Source of the DNA: Pseudocercospora fijiensis CIRAD86
Taxonomy: Eukaryota > Ascomycota > Dothideomycetes > Mycosphaerellales > Mycosphaerellaceae
DNA: 64,000 nt
NCBI RefSeq assembly: GCF_000340215.1
Contig: NW_006921541.1
Location: 1,089,527 to 1,153,526 of the forward strand
Direction of reading: 5' to 3'
The notes beneath the pieces were generated by a model. That model searched no databases, had not been told where the DNA came from, and was given only the letters and a program-made list of their open reading frames with translations. Positions 55,290 through 64,000 of this stretch are shown in pieces (positions within the stretch are counted from its first letter, which is position 1; every line of letters begins with the position of its first letter). Made by a program: the position numbers and the translations under genes.

Positions 55290-56133
55290 CTATTTTCCCT
55301 CGGCCTGCGATCTCCTATCCAGCACCTTGTCCACAATGCCCCAGTCTCGCGCCTCTTCAGCGCCCATGAAGAAGTCCCTCTCCATGACCTTCGCGATCTC
55401 TTCTAAGCTCCGTTCCACAGTCAAGTGCCTCTTGTAGATCATATTCAATTGCTCTCTCACCCTGAGAATCTCTTTCGCATGGATCGCGATATCGCTGGCT
55501 TGTCCATGATATCCTCCGCTGACCTGATGCACCATAATCCTGCTATGTGGTAGACAGTACCTCTGCCCCGCCGCGCCTCCACAAAGAAGTAATGAGCCCA
55601 TCGACGCGGCTTGCCCGAGGCATATCGTCGTGACGGGCGATTGAATGTACTGCATTGTGTCGTAGATTGCAAGGCCAGCTGTGACACTGCCGCCAGGAGA
55701 GTTGATGTAGAGATTGATGGGCTTTTGAGGGTTGTCGGCTTCGAGGAAGAGGAGTTGAGCAACGATGGAGGCGGATGTGGTCTCTTCAACCTCGCCATTG
55801 AGACAGACAATGCGCTCCTTGAGCAAGCGAGAGAAGATGTCGTCTGATTTCATTAGTGTGATGTTCATGTTGAAGTCAGGCTCTTCCTACATGTGTGCCA
55901 ACCGCCGCCCTTATATCATCAGCCCAGGCTCTTCGATCATCAAGTATTCTTCATACCACTGTCTCTGTCACGAAAGGCATCGGCAGCGCCGACTTTGGCG
56001 GTCGCTCGGGCATGGCGTTATGTGTGGGCGGAAATGGTGGTGAGCTCGAAAATGATGGTGCACCTCGTCTTGCTGCTTCGCGGAGTAAATGCGAGCGAGT
56101 GGCTCGCAGGCTTGATCTTGCAATGAACTCCAT
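55290..56133 (-). CDS. clpP: Mitochondrial ATP-dependent Clp protease subunit ClpP
   Basis: Serine peptidase that forms the double-heptamer chamber working with ClpX in the mitochondrial matrix. Exon 1 56133-55957 encodes a basic, Ser-rich presequence ([20 protein letters not shown]...). The intron 55887-55956 (70 nt, GTATGA donor, TAG acceptor) is followed by exon 2 55886-55290: 257 aa. Catalytic Ser154 is in GQAASMGS, His179 in [10 protein letters not shown], and the Asp is in ERDFF (about 230). The join reads [30 protein letters not shown]; in most ClpP proteins this stretch is shorter and contains WRTSDI, so the junction deserves checking. ClpP is missing from S. cerevisiae but present in many filamentous fungi. 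Confidence 0.9.
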
Positions 56134-58331
56134 TGTGATGGTTCTGATATGTGGTCTAGGATTTGCTAGAGCGTTCAAAGTCGTGAGGTGAAGCTGAAGC
56201 ACAGGCCATCCCACCTTTCTCATTCCATCCTCATCACACATCGTCCATGCATGGAATACCATTTGGCAACGCCCTCTGATCTTACCTCGTCTTTTCATGC
56301 TACGGTCGAAATGCTGGTGGCCTTGCTGGAGCACAGGTGGCTGGTTCCTTGATGCGACACTGCTCTTCTGTAGTGATGTTCGCCACAACAGGTATAATCA
56401 TTGCTTCCACGAGCGTCAACATGCCATTCCTGAATGGTCGAAAGTATGCCTGCAATGCGAGGAGTGTGACAGAGCCATCGAAGCCGACGAAGCTGCGAGT
56501 TCAGAGCAACGTTCATCTCCGCGAGTCACGGATATTCCGTGCAATCCTGGATCATTGACAAACTGATCTGCGCATGTGAAAATCCTCACGCGCACTGTCT
56601 CAGTACTTGTCACAAGCCCTCGGGCCGAGTTCACTCACATGCACCTCGCAGCAAACCTGGACCGTGCGGAACTTCTACTATAAAAGAAGGTCCATCTCAT
56701 TCTTGAACTTGACAACGCGCCATCATCTGGCTTGTCTTCACTGGCCGGTCCCTTGGGCCCCGCCAGTCTGCCGTCGTCGGCGACGGTCGTGTGAGGCTAC
56801 ACAGAGTGCTCTTCGTTCACATTCGGGACTGGATGAACTGGTTGAGAGGACAGTAGCGCTGCCGGACAGCGATAAACGGAGCGCCACGCCAGGTGAAGTA
56901 AAGCATGATTCTGGCAACCTCGCACGATCAAGTAAGCCAACTCCGCTCTCCAATGTAAACCAGGAATTAGGATCGAGATTTCAAGCGCAGCACAGTGGCA
57001 TAGTGGCTGAAGCACTAACATAGGGGAGTTTGAGGCCAACTTTACCCATCCTATTCAGCAGCTCTTTTGACCCAAGCCGACCCTCGACCCGAGATGGCAG
57101 ATACACATGCTTCTGCTTTCAGCGATAGAAGAGCCATGTCAATGTGATAGGCCTGAAGAAGATGAGTAAAACGATCTGGCCTGCATGTAACAGAACGAAG
57201 TAAACGACCATCCACCACGTACAAATGATGCCCGTAAATCATAGTCTCGATACAGCCACAGTACTTTCATCTGCGCCACCCACTCATCGCTTGCGGACGC
57301 CCGTCCAAGGCGGGCGAGCTTGGTGAGTGAGCATGCAAAGACCGTTCCTGGCCTTGATGTTAATAGCGAGCTCTGGCTGCCAGCAAGAGTGCACACTCTT
57401 CGCAAAACTTGTGGAGCGGAGAAGTGAGCACTCTAATAGGCAATGCCTGTCTGCGTGTAACACGAGCAAAAAAATTCCCTCTGTGCGTCTTTTTAAAAAC
57501 ACAAAAGCCAGTTCTTCGCACTCGATCCAACATGGCAAGAGCCCCTTTCTTGCCGCCAACTTCTGTTCACTAAAGTTTACCCAGAATGCATAAGTTATAG
57601 ATTGAGGGCACGCAAAATCTCTTAAATCATGATGCAGATACCCAATACTGACTGCGACCTGGGATCCATCGGGTCTTCAAAGAACCTGCAAATAGGAACT
57701 AAGAGATCTCATCATATTCTAAGGGGCAATGGCGCTCTATGTGTTCCGATCGCAGCATTGACGAGCTCCAAGGCTCGATACTTCTAAAGGGAATGCTTTT
57801 CTTCCTGGTCCTTGGACGACATCTTGGGTGAAGCACGACTGCTTTTAGCAGCTTTATATGTGACTGGATATTCTCACAATCTTGGTCTTAACGCAACTTC
57901 GCAGACACGGCGGCTTTCCTCGCCCGCCATTCGGACACAGCAAGCACGCTTTCCTCAGCGCCAGATGGTAACGACCAAGCTCTCGAGCCAGGCCAAATGG
58001 AACTGGCAGGTGAGCATGCAAAATTGCTTCTCATTCGAGATGAATTGAATGACTACGCACATACTTGAGGAGCATGTGAATACATGAGTCACACGTATTT
58101 ATTGCGGGGACTATAAAAGATTGACTTTGCAAACAATTACCGCTTTCTTTCTATAACTGTCAGCTCAACGGTGTCCCCGAACTGGGCGCCGGCCTGGCGG
58201 TAGCGGCTGTGTTGACTGCTAATATTGATTGATGAAAATTACCAACTCACCTGCTCGCAAGTCCAGCTGCGGAGTCTTCGCTTCCTTACAGAGTCTCAAA
58301 AGTTGAGGTGAGGTGAGCCACCTGAGACCTT
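56134..58331. other. Gene-poor intergenic region
   Basis: About 2.2 kb. The longest open frame (56607-57023, plus strand) is Arg/Ser/Leu-rich with no domain and overlaps antisense frames. I see no RNA gene. Near 58,130-58,200 lies a diverged second copy of the sequence at about 58,400-58,480 (reverse-strand GELTVI/VELTVI coding), described with the pseudogene. Confidence 0.4.
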
Positions 58332-59058
58332 CTATATCGCCTCGAGCAAGTGACTGTCCAAGTCATGTGCACCTTCGAAGTAAGCATTTAAGACCTTCGC
58401 TTCAACCAAATTCTTCTTTCCTATAACAGTCAACTCGCCGGTGTTACTACATGTATACTGGGCTCCGGCAAGCTGGCTTAGCAGACGACGCGAGGAAGGA
58501 ATTGATGTTGGCCTGAAGATGATCAAAGAGAGAGACTATCAAATATTGTCTCCGGCGCGGGACGATCTTTCTCATGTTCGTCGGCATATATAACTGTAAG
58601 CAGCTGCATCCTCTCAGGGAAACCAGTGCAAATGCTCCCATGCCAGCAGCTCATCACTGCCGTCGACCTCGATGCGGACCAGGTTTGGGCAGGCGCGGAA
58701 AGGAACCTGGAATCCAACATCGATGACCCATTTGGGGTTGGGAAGGAATTCTACACGCTCCCCAAGTAAGTGCCCACTGATGTCGAAGCGGACATCTTTG
58801 AACAACGCCCAAGTCATCGGCTTCAGGCGAGTGTCATCAAAGTGCTCACAATTTTATTGAGGCAGAGGAAGGTCTGGTGTCCAGTCTTCGGCCAGGAATG
58901 GAGCGAGACGCGACACCAGCGAACGGTTTCCGTTCGCTGGTCGGGAAACTTGTTGGCCCAGCTGCCGGCGCCCCAAAAGTGATTGCGGTCTGAATAGCAT
59001 CGCTTCTTGATTGCAAAGCTGTAAACATGTGCAGCAGCTTGTTGAGGTGTGCAACCAA
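58332..59058 (-). pseudogene. Frameshifted fungal hypothetical gene
   Basis: Minus-strand pieces in different frames read on from one another: a piece ending DWTPDLPLPQ (near 58,860), MTWALFKDVRFDISGHLLGERVEFLP...LVRIEVDGSDELLAWEHLHWFP (58,817-58,614), ERMQLLTVIYADEHEKDRPAPETIFDSLSL (to 58,523) and IIFRPTSIPSSRR...GELTVIGKKNLVEAKVLNAYFEG (to 58,332). Each junction is a frameshift or stop and no introns fit. The middle piece is typical of fungal genes that follow an F-box-like domain (predicting leucine/charged, ERVEFLP). A diverged duplicate of the last piece lies near 58,130-58,200. No functional product expected. Confidence 0.6.
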
Positions 59059-59789
59059 TTGTAGTCACAGATTCCTGGCTGCGCGAAATGTAGCTCGAAG
59101 ATGGTGTCGAGAACTTCCTTAGGGAGCCACCAAAGACGAGCGTCTTTCGCGGTTGAGATAACCTCTTATCTCCTCGCGGGTATCTGGCAAGTCCGCTACC
59201 TGAGATGCCATACTTCAAGTTCGTGAAGGGTGTTACTGGCCAGAACATGAATGCAGTAATTCGAGCACAAGGAATTGCAGAGTGTCCAGATACTTTGGGC
59301 TGGGTCAGTGATGGCTTGGCGATTGAATCTATTTGTGACTTTTGGGGTCATGTGATGGCTTTGGAGATGCCACCAGGTCTTGTCCAGCATGATGGTGGGC
59401 CTACTTCGAGCTTGGCGGAAGTGGAATCAGCAACGATGAACGTAAGAGATTTGCTCGAGCTGTGACATTGTGGAAGGCAGGCTCAATTGGCTTGCAGCGT
59501 AGCGTTTGGTTGTGTCCGGACCACATGCAGCTAATTACATATCCAGGCGTTTGTTGCCCGAGATCTCTGACTTTGCAGAAAGCAGACACAGGTGACAAGT
59601 CGCGCTCCTGGTAAGGAGATGCTTCGAATATCGAGTGTGCAGAGGAGAGGAGCGCCAAAGATGTGCCGGATTGGCCACGGTGCTCTTTGCTGGTCCCGTG
59701 CTACATGCGAGGTCGGATCATGTGTTTGAGATGCTCCGTTTTCTTAGGAACATCGAATGAAGGACGAGTTGATCTGCCAACTAACTCGT
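59059..59789. other. Intergenic, possibly further gene decay
   Basis: Short frames on both strands (for example plus 59205-59465 and minus 58823-59248) without a recognisable family. They may be more of the decayed gene to the left. Confidence 0.35.
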
Positions 59790-60776
59790 TCAACTTTCAC
59801 TGATGTTGTCGCTCGCACAAATCTCCCGATCCTTTAATACTCGACTCGCTTTCTCCTCCTGTAAATCCTGATAGCCTCTTGTGTCCTGGGTGGCTTCCCG
59901 CTGCCGAACGAAGAAGTCTATCCGATCTTGTCTATTCGTCATGCCATTTGCTTCCTGCCTGACTTTTCGCAGTTCCTTAGCAGCTCTGTCATGTACGATG
60001 TCTCTCTGCTCTACCAAATAGCTGCCCGCTTCTGATGCCCGCTTGCCATTTAGCGAGCTGCCGATGATTGCTAGAGCGACAATTGCTGCCAGAAAGTACG
60101 AATTGGCCATGTATACAGGCGGCGTCTTTGTCTTACCGCCTGAGTCCCTGTGTTGCCGCCACCTCTCCCAGTCCTCCCAGGTGGCGTTCTGCCAGACCGG
60201 GTCATTGGGATCACGCCAACTCTGGCTGAATGGCCCGGCTGGGGAGGGTGTTCCCCAAGTATCTCTGCTCCCAACTTCTGCCTTGCCATTCCAGCCCGAA
60301 CCGAATCGATCGTATGCGCTGCGTTTGGTAGGATCCGAGAGAATGTTGTGCGCAGCCACTATGAGACGATACCGCTCCATCTTGAGTTGATGTGCGGGGT
60401 CATCTTTCGACTTGCCATTACCGTGCAAGTCTGGATGGTATAGCTTGACTAGTTTGTAGTAATGCGCTTTGCGATATTCTCCATCATGCTTAAGATCGAA
60501 TATCTGGTATGGAGTGGGACTATTCTGCCCTTTATGTGGCTCAGGCCATACGTGTGCTGGCTCTGGCTCTGCTTTCTCCGCTGGGTCACTGTGACCCTTA
60601 TCACTACTGTCACCGGCGATGGTCGCGTATCCGTATTGGAAACATTGTGATGGTCGTGTGCCTTGTGTGCCTCGATGTCGACAGCTTGGTGACGTAGACG
60701 ACTGGGAAGCGCTCAAAGATGCATGAAACGATTGGAGGTGGTTGGCGGCGAGGAGGCTAGATCTTTTGATAACCAT
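59790..60776 (-). CDS. J-domain (DnaJ/Hsp40) protein, probably mitochondrial membrane
   Basis: Co-chaperone type protein that stimulates an Hsp70 ATPase. Start at 60776 (MVIKRSSLLAANHLQSFHASLS) gives 328 aa with a basic, Ser-rich, acid-free N-terminus fitting a mitochondrial presequence; the open frame extends 35 codons upstream, into sequence without conservation. The J-domain runs from about residue 88 (TPYQIFDLKHDGEYRKAHYYKLVKLYHPDLHG) to about 159 (AYDRFG), with the HPD tripeptide at 114-116. A Trp-rich spacer follows (WRDPNDPVWQNATWEDWERW), then one membrane segment at about 224-242 (YFLAAIVALAIIGSS), and a charged C-terminal helix. No zinc-finger or C-terminal DnaJ domain. It is divergent from the next gene. 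Confidence 0.85.
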   Translation of the reverse strand: MVIKRSSLLAANHLQSFHASLSASQSSTSPSCRHRGTQGTRPSQCFQYGYATIAGDSSDKGHSDPAEKAEPEPAHVWPEPHKGQNSPTPYQIFDLKHDGEYRKAHYYKLVKLYHPDLHGNGKSKDDPAHQLKMERYRLIVAAHNILSDPTKRSAYDRFGSGWNGKAEVGSRDTWGTPSPAGPFSQSWRDPNDPVWQNATWEDWERWRQHRDSGGKTKTPPVYMANSYFLAAIVALAIIGSSLNGKRASEAGSYLVEQRDIVHDRAAKELRKVRQEANGMTNRQDRIDFFVRQREATQDTRGYQDLQEEKASRVLKDREICASDNISES

Positions 60777-61100
60777 TAGGAAAGGCCGAGAGACATGTAC
60801 AGTGGCACATTGTACCAGATATTGGAGTAAAGTCGTGAGGTCGACAGTAGCAACACACGTTGTGAGATCAAATGATCGCATTCTTGCTCAGCAAGGTCGG
60901 CGTGTCGGCCCTCGGCCATCGGCGTTTTGTCCAGGGTCCACGATAAGCGAGAAGCCTATTTCGCGTCTCGATCTGCCAGCCGCGTCGACTTCAAAACACA
61001 AGAACACTTCACACATTTCGTGGCCTGAAGCACATCCGGGATCAACCACATCCGCGTCAGCGATACGTGATGTTCACACACCTCTCCCACCTCGATTAGC
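60777..61100. promoter_or_regulatory. Bidirectional promoter, J-protein / hypothetical
   Basis: 324 bp between divergent starts. No recognisable regulatory site. Confidence 0.45.
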
Positions 61101-62275
61101 ATGCCATTCGACAAGGACAGCGGGCTGGTCTTCAAGGAGGCAACAATACGCCTTCCGGGATGCCGACATGATGTGGAGCATCATAGTCTTTATGCGAAGC
61201 GGCGCCAGCAGAGCAGACCCGATTATGGCACAAGCAGTCTTGCGAAGACTGCAATCCACACGCTTCTGAATCACTTGAGTAGCCTGGAGGCAGCAGCACT
61301 TCGGTGCTTGCCGGAGCATATCGTAGAAAACCTATGGACAGCTGTCGCGCGGGCGTAAGTCAGCTTCACCGATATATTTGGATATATCTCATCTCCTCCA
61401 GGGGCGCAGACTCACTACACGCGTGGCAGCTCTTCGCCAAGACTGGCTATTTTGGCCGCCAGTTTGTCAAGACCTTCAGCATTTCCTGCGTCCAGTGCAG
61501 CCGGCGTTTGCTTGGCCTTGCGGGAAAGGCGCCACTACGCAGTCAATCCAGCTGGATGACGACTCTGACGCTCTGCGATTCGCCATACGACATTGCTCAG
61601 CTCATGGGCCTGGCCAAACTGGATGGTCTGCAGAACCTATACATTCGATCCAACAGACCACCGTCCCAAACGCACGAAACCACATTCTCTGGCAGGATAT
61701 TGAGAGCATTGGCGATTGAAGCAAAGGATTACGGCGCACTGTCCCAATTGGAAACCCTCTTCGTCGACAACCCGCGAGACGTCACCCTCAACACCTTGCA
61801 GTACTTGAATAACTTCCCGGCTCTGAATTTATTCTGCGCACGCGACTGCAACTTCCCGAAGCGCAAAACACTGATGTCCCAAATACAGGGGTTGGGCTGG
61901 CATCTTGATGAGGAACATGATGTAGCAGGATTGTCTTACTATTACACGACCTTCCAACGCTCTCACGACTCAAAAAGGCCTTCGTGGCCCACCGTTGTGC
62001 GCACTTTTCTGGAGCACCGACGCGCTCAAACTTCCGAGATCAATCGCCCGATGCTCAACGTCGATATCGTCCCGTACTGCGTCAGCGAGAGCTATTCGTC
62101 GGTCTCATTGGACTCGACAGCATTTGCTAGCCGGGTGTTGTGTTTCCTGAGAGACCAGGAGCGAGCATCCAAATCCAAGACTATGCCTGTACCTGAACCA
62201 CCTGCGAAGCGAAGGAAGCTGAATACCAAGAAGTTGGGAGCATTTGACGATCTACTGCACGGATTGACCTGTTGA
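61101..62275 (+). CDS. Fungal hypothetical protein, LRR-like
   Basis: Exon 1 61101-61354, intron 61355-61401 (47 nt, GTAAGT donor, TCCAG acceptor), exon 2 61402-62275: 375 aa. Splicing restores the frame through TAVARAGADSLHAWQLFAKTG; read-through stops immediately. The middle has leucine-rich, repeat-like strands (ALSQLETLFVDNPRDVTLNTLQYLNNFPALNLFCARDCNF) that suggest an irregular leucine-rich-repeat scaffold. The C-terminus is basic with a probable nuclear signal (PAKRRKLNTKK). I recognise it only as a conserved-looking fungal protein; function unknown. Confidence 0.72.
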
Positions 62276-64000
62276 AGTCTAAGTAGACTCTTATCTCCCG
62301 ATCCATGGTGTGCATACTGAGGGCATCTTCTGAGGCTGTCAAGATCTGAGTCTCGGATTCAACAATGATCTGGACTGTAAAACACTCAGGCCTGGCGAAA
62401 GGGGGACAGGACTGGCCTCCATTTTGGCCCGGACTACTCCCTACTACTTAAGCTGACCCGGCATCCATTTCCAGTGAAAATTTGCTTGCTCGAATGCTGG
62501 AGTAAACATCTGATTGAAAGACCTTAAGTTAAGCTCAGTTGACTGAACACAGCATACGGGAGAATGGCAGTTCATAGCATGTTCTCAAACAGGCCAGACT
62601 CTTACGAGTTGAGCTATCTGAATAAGCAAAGATGCTGCGTGGGGTGGCAGTGTGGCCAGCTCACCAAACTGTGTCTAGAGAATGAAGCCTAGAACAAACC
62701 AGACAGAACCAAGACCAAGGTGGACGACAGTCTGCAGATCTCGAGCGAGGACACAGAATCATGAGGCACGCATCCAAGCACACCGTCTAACGACTTCCCG
62801 GTTCTTGGCCGGTGTATCGCGTGAACCCTTGATTCTACATAGCACAGCGCAAGGCAACGATGTGCGGAAGGTCGTGTCATCTGAAGCTATGTCTGAAGCA
62901 CAACATGGAGCGACCGCAGCATGACTGTTGTGAGAACGCAGAACGATAAGGATCTGACCTAGTCTTCTCCAGTGCATCTCTAGGAATCATCGGTCAAGCC
63001 TTGGCCTCGGAACATTCGGACAGAGTACGCCTTGCTTGTATCTCTACGCTCACCATCAACTGTTCCGCATTTCGTGCACTCGTCATCTTCAATCAGACTA
63101 AGCAGGGGTATCGTTTCCCATGACCGACATGCTCGAGCCAAAGTGGTGCATCTCTCACGCGACGTTCAATTCAGCAGCGTCAAACACTGTCTCGGACTAA
63201 ATCCTGTTCTATGCACAAGAAGAAGTCCCATATTTGCAGTGGGGACTCATCAACAGCCACAATTTACCCCAAGCGATGCAAGGTCACCGAAATCTTGGTT
63301 GCAATACCATTGCCCATGCAACTGGCACAAGTTTCTACCAAGATACGAATATGCAAGGAGAACGTGCTTCCGAAGAGCAAGACAAGCGCCGAGTCATGAC
63401 GACAACCATCGATAATCATAACCAATCCACCGCGTTCTCAACCTGAAACCTTCCGGTCCATGCAAATCTCGCAACACAAGCCACAGCAGTTTCCGATGCA
63501 TTTGCATGTCTAGCGTCGATCTTCTCGGAGCATTTTGCGGAATAATCTCTGGTACATGCACGAGAAGTAATGGTTTCACAACAGTTTAGATTGTCACAGG
63601 GACCACCAGGAACCGAGGAGCCGCTCATGCATACACGAGATTCCTCCGAATGCAAACGGCTCTGGACATTGCATATATTGGCTGCAGCAGCAGCATGAGA
63701 TCACCATGTGCGGGATACATATTGATGTCTTACAGATCAAGCAGCGAGCACGTCATGACTCCTCAACAGGAAAATCGTCTAAACGGCTGACTATCAATTT
63801 GCAACGACATTTCGAGGTTGCCGATTAGCAAGTAGAGACGATGGGAATACGGGCATTGATGAGTGTCGTTGATACTGGAGTCAGGTGTCGGAGCACGCGC
63901 GCGATACGATGCTACTGGCTTGGCTTGGGTAATGAGTGCACAGATCATTGCAACAATCAGGCCTCCTTTATCGTCCCAGTTGACAAGGCAACGAATCGAA
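62276..64000. other. No gene recognised to window end
   Basis: About 1.7 kb with overlapping short frames on both strands, the longest a 127-codon plus-strand frame (63032-63415) rich in Arg, Ser and His with no domain. Near 62,600-62,625 the minus strand has CAGATAGCTCAACTCGTAAGAGTCTGG, which resembles a lysine-type tRNA 5' half without a T-arm. A gene starting beyond the window cannot be excluded. Confidence 0.4.

Noticed and set aside
63032..63446. Overlapping plus-strand frames near the right edge
   Set aside because: All three plus frames are open over parts of this stretch and none looks like a protein or shows splice-linked continuity.
1..64000. CRISPR array, prophage or bacterial operon
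   Set aside because: No regularly spaced identical short repeats, introns are present in most genes, and gene content is eukaryotic throughout.

Overview
The window looks like nuclear chromosome of a filamentous ascomycete (Pezizomycotina, probably Dothideomycetes; the class is inference). The evidence is compact genes with 47-108 nt introns carrying GTRNGT donors and CTNAY branch sites, the nuclear complex I subunit of the 40 kDa type, a mitochondrial ClpP, several fungal-only F-box-like families, and transposons wrecked in the style of repeat-induced point mutation (RIP).

Layout. About 1-15,690 is a continuous block of RIP-mutated transposons. It holds a gag-like relic, two direct 183 bp LTR-like copies (3330-3512 and 11626-11808), a minus-strand Ty3/Gypsy gag-pol relic, a DD34E Tc1/mariner relic, a second Gypsy pol fragment on the plus strand and a third, inverted LTR-like copy. 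16.0-20.1 kb is a normal gene island: complex I 40 kDa subunit, proteasome subunit Rpn9 and a small F-box-like protein. 20,268-26,547 is a single RIP-mutated Tad-type LINE bounded by a perfect 17 bp target-site duplication; it sits about 90 bp upstream of the next gene. 26.6-33.6 kb holds a DUF7730-like gene, an unresolved locus, CWH43 and UTP6. 33.6-37.3 kb is gene-free and contains a ~105 bp minisatellite and a tRNA-like Pol III type locus. 37.3-43.5 kb holds a secreted two-module protein, an F-box protein and a conserved orphan with a membrane segment. 43.6-52.1 kb holds a xanthine-dioxygenase-like (XanA/TauD) enzyme, a second 2-oxoglutarate/Fe(II) oxygenase, an arylsulfatase, the cohesin acetyltransferase Eco1 and ureidoglycolate lyase. 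52.4-64 kb holds a decayed EGF-domain secreted protein, an F-box-like gene, ClpP, a decayed gene, a mitochondrial-type J-protein and a fungal hypothetical protein.

How the genes may work together. Most are unrelated housekeeping genes arranged as divergent pairs with short shared promoters (complex I/Rpn9, CWH43/UTP6, J-protein/hypothetical, XanA/2OG oxygenase). The one functional grouping I see is nutrient scavenging at 43.6-52.1 kb. XanA-type enzymes oxidise xanthine to urate and ureidoglycolate lyase acts at the end of the same purine route. An arylsulfatase and a second 2OG oxygenase lie between them, and the XanA/oxygenase promoter carries three GATA motifs. That this is a co-regulated cluster is inference.

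I found no CRISPR array, no rRNA, no intact tRNA and no clear new system. The best leads are the secreted protein with two related modules, the purine/sulfur grouping, the datable LINE insertion in a promoter, and the tRNA-like locus. Several CDS entries below are spliced models worked out by eye from splice motifs, frame and family similarity.
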